DNA from: Brachyspira innocens ATCC 29796
GTDB lineage: Bacteria; Spirochaetota; Brachyspiria; Brachyspirales; Brachyspiraceae
Reading direction: 5' to 3'
Length of the DNA: 38,656 nt
NCBI RefSeq assembly: GCF_000384655.1
Contig: NZ_ARQI01000098.1
Span: 1-38,656 of the forward strand
A program made the translations under genes and the position numbers. Below the pieces are notes generated by a model that saw only the letters and a list, made by a program, of their open reading frames with translations, ran no database searches and was not told where the DNA came from. Shown here piece after piece: positions 25,510-33,511 of this stretch. Numbering within the stretch: the stretch's first letter is position 1; the number at the start of each line of letters is the position of its first letter.

Positions 25510-26793
25510 ATGTATAATATATCCCAATTAAAAGAATTATTAAAAGCAAAAAAAATGCATGAAAAATTTTCATTAATATACGGAGGAGATGAAGCCAGTA
25601 TATCTGAAGCCTATAATAGACTAGAAGAAACGATAAAACATTTTGAGAGTATAGATAAAAGCGAAGAAATATATTTATTCAGTGCATCTGGAAGAACAGA
25701 ATTATCAGGCAATCATACTGATCATAATAATGGATGCGTACTGACAGCATCTATAAATTTGGATAAACTTGCAGTAGTGGCAAAAAGAAATGACAATAAA
25801 ATAGTGGTTTATACTGACTATTCAAATAATCCAGACATTATAGATATCAATAATTTAGAAATAAATAAAGATGAATACGGAAAATCAAATGCTTTAAGCA
25901 GAGGCGTTTGTGCTGGAATAAAAAAAGAAGGATATAATATTGGAGGATGTACAATATCATTAAATAATAAAGTACTTATAGGAAGCGGATTAAGCAGTTC
26001 GGCAAGTTTTGAATCTTTAATCGGGGAAATACAGAATGCTTTATATAATAATGGTAAAATAAGTAAAGTTGATATAGCTAAAATAGGACAATATGCTGAA
26101 AATATATATTTTGGAAAACCTTGCGGACTTATGGATCAAATGGGATGTTCTGTAGGCGGAATTATGTCAATAGATTTTAAAGACAATAACAACCCTATTA
26201 TAGAAAAAGTAGAATATGATTTTGAAAGTAAGGGATATGCTCTTATGATAGTAGACGCTAAAGGAGATCATAGCGGACTTACTAATGAATATGCTGCTAT
26301 AAGAGAAGAGATGAATGCTATTGCTAATTATTTCGGTAAAAAAGTGTGCAGAGAAATAACTAAAAAAGAATTGATAGATAATGCTTCAAAATTAAGAGAG
26401 AAAATTGGCGACAGAGCAGTAATGCGAGCTTATCACTTTATAGAGGAAAATGAAAGAGTGATAAATCAGATAAACGCTCTAAAAAATGATGATATTAACA
26501 CTTACATAAAACTTATGAATGAATCAGGACTTTCAAGCTTTATGTATTTACAAAATTGCTATTCTGTTACAAGTTCCAAAAATATGGGAGTAGCTTTGGC
26601 TATATGTCTTACAAAAGATTTTCTTAAAGGAGAAGGTGCATGCCGTGTACATGGAGGCGGTTTTGCTGGTACAATACAGGCTTTAATACCTTTAGAAAAA
26701 GCAGAAGAATACAAAAAATATATGAATAATATATTTGGAGAAGGAAGTGCTGTAAAAATAAGAGTAAGACAAGCTCCAGTATGTGAAATCTAA
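25510..26793 (+). CDS. galK: Galactokinase (GHMP family)
   Basis: A 427-residue GHMP kinase. The galactokinase signature is G-R-T-E-L-S-G-N-H-T-D-H-N-N-G at about 60-74, a variant of G-R-x-N-L-I-G-E-H-T-D-Y seen also in clostridial-type enzymes. The ATP-binding loop is G-S-G-L-S-S-S-A-S-F (about 158-167) and the C-terminal motif G-A-C-R-V-H-G-G-G-F-A-G. The enzyme phosphorylates galactose at C1. It has roughly 35 residues more than a typical galactokinase, mostly at the N-terminus. No galT, galE or transporter is adjacent. It is a single-gene transcript with its own promoter and terminator. A related sugar kinase specificity cannot be excluded. Confidence 0.9.
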   Translation: MYNISQLKELLKAKKMHEKFSLIYGGDEASISEAYNRLEETIKHFESIDKSEEIYLFSASGRTELSGNHTDHNNGCVLTASINLDKLAVVAKRNDNKIVVYTDYSNNPDIIDINNLEINKDEYGKSNALSRGVCAGIKKEGYNIGGCTISLNNKVLIGSGLSSSASFESLIGEIQNALYNNGKISKVDIAKIGQYAENIYFGKPCGLMDQMGCSVGGIMSIDFKDNNNPIIEKVEYDFESKGYALMIVDAKGDHSGLTNEYAAIREEMNAIANYFGKKVCREITKKELIDNASKLREKIGDRAVMRAYHFIEENERVINQINALKNDDINTYIKLMNESGLSSFMYLQNCYSVTSSKNMGVALAICLTKDFLKGEGACRVHGGGFAGTIQALIPLEKAEEYKKYMNNIFGEGSAVKIRVRQAPVCEI

Positions 26794-26813
26794 AATAATT
26801 TATAATGAATTAT

Positions 26814-26847
26814 AAAAGACAAGAAACTTCATAAAGCCTTGTCTTTT
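26814..26847 (+). terminator. Terminator of galK
   Basis: A 10-bp stem AAAAGACAAG (26814-26823) with CTTGTCTTTT (26838-26847), a 14-nt loop, followed by further T residues. It lies 20 bp after the galK stop. Confidence 0.85.
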
Positions 26848-26861
26848 TTATTAAAATAAAA

Positions 26862-26911
26862 AAGCATAATATATAATCAATTAAAATTTTAAATGATTAT
26901 GTATTATGCTT
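26862..26911. terminator. Second hairpin between galK and the FapA gene, probable terminator
   Basis: Arms 26862-26879 and 26894-26911 pair over 18 positions with one G-U, with a 14-nt loop and T-rich runs on both outer sides. It probably ends the minus-strand operon that finishes with the FapA gene, and may back up galK termination. Confidence 0.75.
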
Positions 26912-26939
26912 ATTTTTTATTATTTAATTAAATAAATTC

Positions 26940-28676
26940 TTAATCTTCTTTTATTTCTCTAGGGAAATCATATTCCTCCAAAGGAAGCGGTTTAGGTGCT
27001 TTTTCTGATATATCTCTAAGTTCTTTAGAATAAAAATATTCTGTACCAGAAATCTTTTTAGATATATATTTTCTCATACTAGATATATAAATAGTAACAC
27101 CTGGGAAAAATCCTTCCATAGATGTAATACTGCTCTGAGATAATTTTTCAAATTCAGCACTCATTTCATCTCTTCTAGCCTCAAGCTGTGCTGTTTCTTT
27201 AACAAGATTAGTAATTCTTCTCAAAATATCCTTAATTCCTTCTCTTTTATTTACAGGTATTCTTTCTATAAAAGCTTTAGGATTTTTAAAATACTCTGTA
27301 CCTAAAAGTGATTTAATTTTACTTATCTCCTCTTTATTAGCCTTAACTGTAGTAACAATATTTTTAAACTCGGCATCAGCCTCGGCATCTCTACCTACCG
27401 TAATAGTAGTTTTTGATTCACTCATAGAACCTATACTCTTAGCCCAAACTCCGTTTAATGCTTTAATATTTCCTCCAATGATAACACCTTTACCTTCAAG
27501 TACTATTACTCTGTCATTACAAGCTATTTCAGCATTAACCAACTGATTGGCAAGTAAATCACCTTTACATATTATTGAGGCATTTCTTATAAACTGAGCT
27601 GATAATTTACCGTTAACATGTATTTTACTGTTAGTTCCGCCTATTATACCGCCTGAAACTATCAAATTACCAGCACATTCTATTTCAGCATCTTCTATAT
27701 TTCCTCTTACCAATATATCGCCTTCAGTTTTTATAGAAAAACCTGGAGCAACATTATCTTTAATAATAAGAGAGCCATTAACTTCTATATTTCCAGTAGA
27801 TAAGTCTACTTTATCTATTTCAGCAACAGTACTTACAGATAAAGTATTATTGTGATTGCTTAATATACCTCTTATCGCACTTTTAATAGTTATGCCGTCT
27901 TCATCTACTTTAACATTTTTTCCCAATTTGTAGCAAGGATCTTCATCATAATGTGCCTCCATAACAACATCATATATATCAAGACCGTCTAAAGAAGGCT
28001 TTTCTTCCATGAAATGTGCTATTTGAACATCAGCTTCTATATTATGTATAAAACCTCTTTCTTTAAAGTCTATAGCTCCGTCTTCTGATTCTTTACCTGT
28101 ATCTATAGTAAAATCATAATCTAGTATAACTTTCTGAACATTTCCGTCTATAGGTTTTCTTCCTTCAACGAATACACACATTACACCTTCATCATATTTC
28201 AAATTATAAGCTACTAATTCTGCAACTTTATCATAATCTACCATTAATTTAATAGGTATCTGAGATATTATTGTCTGTATTTCTTCCAAAACAACTTGTT
28301 TTTTCTGCTGTTTTTGAGGCGGAAGAACCATAACACCTCTCCATTTATCAGCAACATTAATAACGGGTATAACTGATACTGATTTTAATTCATCATAAAA
28401 CACATATCCATGTTCTGTAGATCTATAATTACCAGTCATTTTATCAAATTTTACATTTTTACCAGCTTTTATGCCCTCGCGTTTAGAAATAGATTTTAAT
28501 ATGGCATCTCCAGGGTGAACATAGTTCTTTAAAAGTTCTTCGTACAAATTTTGATCCTTACTATCGATATCAACTATTTGATCATAAATCTCTCTAGTAT
28601 TAATAGTGTTGTCATAATAAAATTCATAATTGTTAGGATCAATTGATAATGTTGGTTTTATAATTTCCTTAGCCAT
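26940..28676 (-). CDS. FapA/DUF342-family protein (polymerising beta-helix-like)
   Basis: A 578-residue cytoplasmic protein of the FapA (DUF342) family. The N-terminal half (about 1-270) contains the family core with R-E-G-I-K-A-G-K-N-V and Y-V-F-Y-D-E-L. The middle (about 280-420) is a repetitive beta-helix-like region with recurring G-N-I/L-I-V-x-G-G units (G-D-I-L-V-R-G-N-I, G-N-L-I-V-S-G-G-I-I-G-G). A helical, partly coiled-coil segment follows. Family members have been connected with flagellar or cell-surface functions, but the exact role is unclear. AAGGAG five bases before the ATG supports the start. Last gene of the minus-strand series that includes fmt. Confidence 0.88.
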   Translation of the reverse strand: MAKEIIKPTLSIDPNNYEFYYDNTINTREIYDQIVDIDSKDQNLYEELLKNYVHPGDAILKSISKREGIKAGKNVKFDKMTGNYRSTEHGYVFYDELKSVSVIPVINVADKWRGVMVLPPQKQQKKQVVLEEIQTIISQIPIKLMVDYDKVAELVAYNLKYDEGVMCVFVEGRKPIDGNVQKVILDYDFTIDTGKESEDGAIDFKERGFIHNIEADVQIAHFMEEKPSLDGLDIYDVVMEAHYDEDPCYKLGKNVKVDEDGITIKSAIRGILSNHNNTLSVSTVAEIDKVDLSTGNIEVNGSLIIKDNVAPGFSIKTEGDILVRGNIEDAEIECAGNLIVSGGIIGGTNSKIHVNGKLSAQFIRNASIICKGDLLANQLVNAEIACNDRVIVLEGKGVIIGGNIKALNGVWAKSIGSMSESKTTITVGRDAEADAEFKNIVTTVKANKEEISKIKSLLGTEYFKNPKAFIERIPVNKREGIKDILRRITNLVKETAQLEARRDEMSAEFEKLSQSSITSMEGFFPGVTIYISSMRKYISKKISGTEYFYSKELRDISEKAPKPLPLEEYDFPREIKED

Positions 28677-28708
28677 ATATTCTCCTTAAAAATCTGCAAA
28701 AACTATTC

Positions 28709-29512
28709 TCATTTCTTACACAAGAAGAGCATAACATCTCCCCTATTAAATAATTTAACATATTTATCAAAAAAAGCTTTAATTATTTTATTAGGTTTCT
28801 TTTCTATTGGAATAGACCCCCAAGAAAAATCACTAATAATATTAAAGCCAATACTTTTCATATAATTTGATAATGTAGTCTTTGAAAAAAGCCATAAATG
28901 CTGCGGCATAACAGCTCTCCAATCCCCTTTATACTTTTTAGCAAACATACCGTCTGCATTCGGTGTCGTTATTGCCAAATATCCTCCTTTAGCAAGTATT
29001 CTATAAATTTCTTTTAAAGTATCTGCAGGATTTGGCACATGTTCTATTACATGTGAAAAGTGTATAAATGAAAAATAATCACTATCAAATCCTACTTCTA
29101 GCAAAGGTTTTTCATGAACTACAATACCGTAATTCTTTCTTGCATACTCGGCAGATGATGAACATATTTCAATACCTTGAGCATTATAGCCCTTAGTCTT
29201 TAAATAATTAAGCATCATTCCAGTAGCACAGCCTATATCAAGCACATTTTTATTTGGGAGTTCACTTTCTATTTTATCAAAGCCTATATCTTTCATAGCA
29301 AGCTTCATAAGACCAAAAAAATTGTCCTGATTGGCTACCTCATACTCAAAATAATTATCACTGTATATATCATTTATCTCTTCCTGACTTAAAACAGGAT
29401 ACTGATATATAAGTCCGCAATTTAAACATTTGTTGTAGCTTACCAAATCTGTTTTTATATAAACTTCAGATTTAGTACTGCCGCAAAATTCGCATTCTTT
29501 TCCTTCAGACAT
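28709..29512 (-). CDS. SAM-dependent methyltransferase with N-terminal zinc ribbon (paralogue)
   Basis: A 267-residue class I methyltransferase with the same architecture as the gene at 17.5-18.4 kb. The N-terminal Cys pairs are C-E-F-C-G and C-L-N-C-G-L-I-Y; then comes the SAM site V-L-D-I-G-C-A-T-G-M-M, a D-Y-F-S-F-I-H-F-S-H-V-I-E-H-V-P-N-P block, and L-A-I-T-T-P-N. The conserved motif I is closer to consensus than in the paralogue. CGGAGAG lies seven bases before the ATG. It stands between the PASTA and FapA genes. The substrate is unknown. Confidence 0.88.
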   Translation of the reverse strand: MSEGKECEFCGSTKSEVYIKTDLVSYNKCLNCGLIYQYPVLSQEEINDIYSDNYFEYEVANQDNFFGLMKLAMKDIGFDKIESELPNKNVLDIGCATGMMLNYLKTKGYNAQGIEICSSSAEYARKNYGIVVHEKPLLEVGFDSDYFSFIHFSHVIEHVPNPADTLKEIYRILAKGGYLAITTPNADGMFAKKYKGDWRAVMPQHLWLFSKTTLSNYMKSIGFNIISDFSWGSIPIEKKPNKIIKAFFDKYVKLFNRGDVMLFLCKK

Positions 29513-29576
29513 ATAACTCTCCGATTATTATATTCGGAAAAAAATGCGTATTCTTTAAATTTAATATAAAAATATC

Positions 29577-30332
29577 TTATTGCTGATTTTGAGTTTTCTT
29601 ATTATTAACTGTTAATATTATTTCTGTATTCATACTAACCACATCTTCAGCAGCAGGAATTTGGGAAACTACTATATCATTTTCATAAAGAGAATCATTT
29701 ATTTCCACTTTTGGAAGTATAGTAACATTTGTCATAGTGCTTAAAACATCATTTGTAATAATGCTTAGTGCTTCTTCATACTTAATACCAGTAACATCAG
29801 GCATTTTTACCAAAGCCTGCTCGGCAACGTTAATAACCAAATATACAGTTCTTCCTCTTTTTACTTTAATGCCTCCTTTAGGCTCCTGACTTACAACTGT
29901 GCCTAATGGATAATTATTAAAATAATGAGTTTGAATATTAAGATTCATACCTTCTTTCTCTAAAGTATTAAATGCCTGAAATACTTCCTTACCCTGAACA
30001 TCTGGAAGAACAAAAGATTCGCCTCCTGATTTTACTATAACAAATACAACTATACATACAACTAATATCTGCAAAACAAAAACTATTAAAGCAAAAAGTG
30101 TTAATCTTCCAAACACAAGTAATGATTTAGAATCGCTTACTATACCATCTGGCAAAATAATACTTATAAATTTCTTTATATAAAATATTATCTTATCTAA
30201 TATATTACTAAACTGTTTATTATCTTTTTTAATCTCTATTTTTTCTGCTTTTTCTACTTTTTCAATTTTTATTTCAGTTTTTTCTTGTTTTTCTTTAGTA
30301 TTAATTTCAGGTTTATTTTTTTTTCTGCTCAT
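29577..30332 (-). CDS. Membrane-anchored PASTA-domain protein without kinase
   Basis: A 251-residue protein. Residues 1-45 are a Lys/Glu-rich, probably disordered cytoplasmic region, a hydrophobic segment spans about 71-100, and two PASTA domains follow outside the membrane (about 107-172, with V-L-P-D-V-Q-G-K and V-V-S-Q-E-P-K-G-G, and about 174-246, with M-P-D-V-T-G-I-K and V-V-S-Q-I-P-A-A). PASTA domains typically bind peptidoglycan or muropeptides and usually hang from Ser/Thr kinases or penicillin-binding proteins; neither catalytic part is present here. GGAG lies 11 bases before the ATG. It is 21 bp after fmt, a gene that neighbours PASTA kinase genes in many Firmicutes. Confidence 0.88.
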   Translation of the reverse strand: MSRKKNKPEINTKEKQEKTEIKIEKVEKAEKIEIKKDNKQFSNILDKIIFYIKKFISIILPDGIVSDSKSLLVFGRLTLFALIVFVLQILVVCIVVFVIVKSGGESFVLPDVQGKEVFQAFNTLEKEGMNLNIQTHYFNNYPLGTVVSQEPKGGIKVKRGRTVYLVINVAEQALVKMPDVTGIKYEEALSIITNDVLSTMTNVTILPKVEINDSLYENDIVVSQIPAAEDVVSMNTEIILTVNNKKTQNQQ

Positions 30333-30353
30333 TTATAATTAACTCCAAGATTA

Positions 30354-31295
30354 TTAAATTAAATATTCGCCTATATTTAATTTATTTCCGCATAGAAATT
30401 CTTTTACTGTCTGTCTTTTTTTGCCTTCTCTTTGAAGTTCTTTTATTACATAAATACCATTAAGTGCCTGAATATAAATACCTTCATTATTAACATCAAC
30501 TATTTTTCCAAAATCACTTTGACAATCTGTATTATATTTATATTCACTCTTAAAAACTCTTATTGATATATCTTTGTAAAAACAATATGCTGTAGGCCAT
30601 CTTACAAAAGCTCTTGTCATATTATGAAGACTAATAACATCTTTTGAGAAATCAAGTTTACCGTCTTCTTTTTTTATCTTACTGCAGTATGTTGCCAAAG
30701 AATCATCTTGTTTTATCATATTCGATAAATGCTTGTCAACATCTTTAAAAAACTCTTTTAATAGATAAACACCGCTTTCTTTTATTTTATCATACAAATC
30801 ATTAAATTGCCAGTCATCTGCTATATCAACCTCATGCTGAAGTATGATATCGCCTTCATCTAATTTTGCATCCATTTTCTGTAATGTAGTTCCGCTCTTT
30901 TTAAATCCGTAAAGAAGTGCATGCTCTACTGGACTTGCACCTCTAAGTATAGGAAGAAGAGAGCCATGAATATTAAGAGGCATAATTTTAGGAAGTGCCA
31001 ATGTTCTTTTAGTTAAAATTCTGCCGTACGCCACTACTATCAAAAAATCTGGGGCAAGATCTGTTAAAGTACCGTAAAAATCATCTTTATTTATACTTTC
31101 AGGCTGAAAAAGATTAAGATTATTTTCTAAAGCTGCTTCAACAGCAGGAGAATTTATTATATTACCCTTTCTGTCTTTCTTGGTATCAATCGGAGATATT
31201 ACAGCACTTAAATTGACATTATCTGTTTTCATTAATTGTAAGATACAATCTCTTGTAAAATCGGTTGAACCTGCTACTATAACATTATACATCAT
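30354..31295 (-). CDS. fmt: Methionyl-tRNA formyltransferase
   Basis: About 313 residues; it formylates initiator Met-tRNA using 10-formyltetrahydrofolate. From the ATG at 31295 the catalytic set is Asn108, His110 (N-I-H-G-S-L-L-P) and Asp146 (K-L-D-E-G-D), matching the family's Asn-His-Asp triad. The N-terminal strand V-I-V-A-G-S-T-D-F corresponds to the usual F-x-G-T-P-D-F. A C-terminal oligonucleotide-binding domain follows. A TTG codon directly precedes two ATGs; I use the first ATG. There is no Shine-Dalgarno, and the -10 sits six bases upstream, so the mRNA is probably leaderless. def is not adjacent. PASTA, methyltransferase and FapA genes follow on the same strand. Confidence 0.94.
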   Translation of the reverse strand: MMYNVIVAGSTDFTRDCILQLMKTDNVNLSAVISPIDTKKDRKGNIINSPAVEAALENNLNLFQPESINKDDFYGTLTDLAPDFLIVVAYGRILTKRTLALPKIMPLNIHGSLLPILRGASPVEHALLYGFKKSGTTLQKMDAKLDEGDIILQHEVDIADDWQFNDLYDKIKESGVYLLKEFFKDVDKHLSNMIKQDDSLATYCSKIKKEDGKLDFSKDVISLHNMTRAFVRWPTAYCFYKDISIRVFKSEYKYNTDCQSDFGKIVDVNNEGIYIQALNGIYVIKELQREGKKRQTVKEFLCGNKLNIGEYLI

Positions 31296-31301
31296 CAAAT
31301 G

Positions 31302-31329
31302 ATTATATATTTTTATTGTGAAAAGTCAA
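31302..31329 (-). promoter_or_regulatory. Promoter of fmt, leaderless arrangement
   Basis: On the minus strand TTGACT (31329-31324), a 16-bp spacer and a perfect TATAAT (31307-31302). Only six bases (CATTTG) lie between the -10 and the first ATG at 31295, so transcription should begin at or within the start codon. No ribosome binding site is present. Confidence 0.7.
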
Positions 31330-31348
31330 ATAAATTCATAATTATTTT

Positions 31349-32797
31349 CTATTCTTCATATATCTCTATGCCTTTTACCTCTGAGAGAAATTGAGTAAAT
31401 AAAGAAAATGCTATTGGATCAATTTTTATTTTTTCATCTATAAACATAGCTTTCATAAACATAACAATTTCTTCAGGATTTTTATTTCGGCTTCCATTCA
31501 TAAATGTTAAACTATCATATATATCAGCTATCTCAAGCATTTTAGCTGGAAAATATGCTAATGCATCAGCATTAACAATATCTTCTGTTTCAAAAGTCAT
31601 TAAAAAATCTATTTTATGTTTAGGATCATTTGCTTTTTTATCAAGAAAATTCTTTAATATTCCGCTGCCGTAACCATAGCATTCATGATGAAGACCAGCA
31701 ATTAAAGCTGCCTCATCTTTTTGATTTAATACATACTTAAGAAAATAGTATGCTTTTAATGTATGAAAATCTTTAAAATCTCCATCTTTAATGAATTCAT
31801 CTGTTGGTATAAAATCCATAATATTGAGCATAGCAACATCATGATAAAAAGCTCCTGCCGCATAATTAACTATTTCTGAAGCAGTAAATTTTCTTATACC
31901 AAGTTTATATACTTTTTCTAATTTTTCTATTCCTTTAGAGATATTAAATTTATTTAAAATTGAACTATAATATTGCAAATATTTATCCTGATAATCCTGT
32001 CTTAATTTACTGCTAAGCCCCTTATTAAATATATTATTATAATAATATAAGAACTCTATCATAAGTATACATACTCTGTTACTATGGCTTATTATATTAG
32101 AATCATTAAGTAAGTCCAAATTATCAAAAATATCTCTAAATACATATTCTTTTTCCAAATAAGTTACTATAGAGTTCATTATACTTGAAATCATAATCTC
32201 TGTTTCTGTATTAATAATATTATTAGAATTTTGTTTAGATGTTTTTATGTATTTAATATATCTTATAAAGTCAAGCCTTGCTATAATACCCAATCCTGTT
32301 AACATACGCTCTATAGAAATAGCTATTTCATTGGTTACCTTTTGTGCTTTAGATTCCAGTTTTAATTCATCTGCATAAGGTTTTAATAAATAGATTCTAT
32401 TGTTTGGTTTTTCTTTTACTATTTTTGATAAAAACAATGAATTAGCAGATTTTAATTTTTCATTTGAAGGCTTACAATTTTTATATATATGATAGAAATA
32501 ATCAGATTCATTATATTCACTTTCATCAGCACCCTCTACAACACTATTTTTATTTGTATGCGGATTATTCAAATTAAAAAACTTACTTGAAAATGATGAT
32601 ATATAATACTTAACACCTTTAAGTAATATATTATCCTTTTCTTCTATAAGGAGATTTACAGAAGAACCCGGTACTATAATACTTATACCATTAGAGTTTA
32701 CACAAGTTATCTCTATATTTTCATTAACTATTATTTCTTTAAGCTCTAATATTTTATCAAAATTAATTTCATAGTATTTATTCATTGCTTTAAACAT
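31349..32797 (-). CDS. HD-domain protein related to HD-GYP, degenerate
   Basis: A 482-residue cytoplasmic protein. The N-terminal 90 residues contain a possible PilZ-like beta-barrel (only weakly suggested). The C-terminal half resembles HD-GYP domains: a first helix with S-H-S-N-R-V, the His-Asp pair in F-Y-H-D-V (near residue 319), H-H-E at about 368-370, and the final I-A-D-I-Y-D-S-L-T helix. The G-Y-P motif that defines cyclic-di-GMP phosphodiesterases of this family is missing; the corresponding place reads H-E-C-Y-G-Y-G-S-G. It may be a phosphohydrolase of different specificity or a receptor (inference). GAGGTG supports the ATG. It follows the 33-kb secreted-protein gene by 26 bp. Confidence 0.75.
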   Translation of the reverse strand: MFKAMNKYYEINFDKILELKEIIVNENIEITCVNSNGISIIVPGSSVNLLIEEKDNILLKGVKYYISSFSSKFFNLNNPHTNKNSVVEGADESEYNESDYFYHIYKNCKPSNEKLKSANSLFLSKIVKEKPNNRIYLLKPYADELKLESKAQKVTNEIAISIERMLTGLGIIARLDFIRYIKYIKTSKQNSNNIINTETEIMISSIMNSIVTYLEKEYVFRDIFDNLDLLNDSNIISHSNRVCILMIEFLYYYNNIFNKGLSSKLRQDYQDKYLQYYSSILNKFNISKGIEKLEKVYKLGIRKFTASEIVNYAAGAFYHDVAMLNIMDFIPTDEFIKDGDFKDFHTLKAYYFLKYVLNQKDEAALIAGLHHECYGYGSGILKNFLDKKANDPKHKIDFLMTFETEDIVNADALAYFPAKMLEIADIYDSLTFMNGSRNKNPEEIVMFMKAMFIDEKIKIDPIAFSLFTQFLSEVKGIEIYEE

Positions 32798-32823
32798 AAA
32801 TACACCTCAAAATTATTATAATT

Positions 32824-33444
32824 TTATTTTTCCATTTCCTGCAAAATTTCTCCTATATGCTTAAGCTGTCTGTCGGCTGTTTTATTATAATCTATCTCAC
32901 CAAGTGCTATTTTATAGGCTTTATCGATTAAATTATCCATTTCAAGTTTGGCCTTATTTTTCATTACTTTATCAGCCAATTCCTTAGTTAAAGCCCATCT
33001 CTCTTTAGCTAAATTATAAAAAAATACCGCATATTCAAAACTTTTCTTTATATCCTCATCAAACTGAGAATTATAAAAATAATAATTTTCTTTATCATAA
33101 AGACCTGCAAGATAAATATAATTCTGAGTTATTAGATAATTAAACTGCATATGCATAAGGTCTTTATATCTGGTGTAGGCATCTTCTGTTTCTATAATAG
33201 TTAAAGCTCTATTAACAAAATCAAAAGGAGCATTTAAAGCTCTTTCAAGATAATCTACATTTCTAAGCAAATCATATTCGCCGTAATAGGAAGGCAAGGC
33301 ATAAAGTCTGTAATAATCTTCTGCATAAACTATATATCCATAGTCTTTTTTCTCTACTATAGTAGACTCTTTCATACCTATTTTAGGATACAAATTTACA
33401 CTAAAAATTATAATTAATAATAATACTATCTTCTTCATATGCAT
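32824..33444 (-). CDS. Secreted or periplasmic protein of unknown function
   Basis: A 206-residue protein with a signal peptide (two alternative ATGs, 33444 and 33438; hydrophobic core, probable cleavage near Leu-Tyr-Pro). The mature part is alpha-helical with many tyrosines (Y-I-V-Y-A-E-D-Y-Y-R-L-Y, Y-Y-F-Y-N-S-Q-F) and could form a TPR-like helical bundle. I recognise no family. No strong ribosome binding site precedes either ATG. It is the first gene of a pair with the HD-domain gene. Confidence 0.6.
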   Translation of the reverse strand: MHMKKIVLLLIIIFSVNLYPKIGMKESTIVEKKDYGYIVYAEDYYRLYALPSYYGEYDLLRNVDYLERALNAPFDFVNRALTIIETEDAYTRYKDLMHMQFNYLITQNYIYLAGLYDKENYYFYNSQFDEDIKKSFEYAVFFYNLAKERWALTKELADKVMKNKAKLEMDNLIDKAYKIALGEIDYNKTADRQLKHIGEILQEMEK

Positions 33445-33511
33445 ACTTACAAATTAAAATATTACTATTATTAACGGTATAATTTATATAATACTTTATT
33501 AGTTATTATAT

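Noticed and set aside
31349..32797. Functional c-di-GMP phosphodiesterase (HD-GYP)
   Set aside because: The defining G-Y-P motif is missing, so only an HD-domain relationship is claimed.
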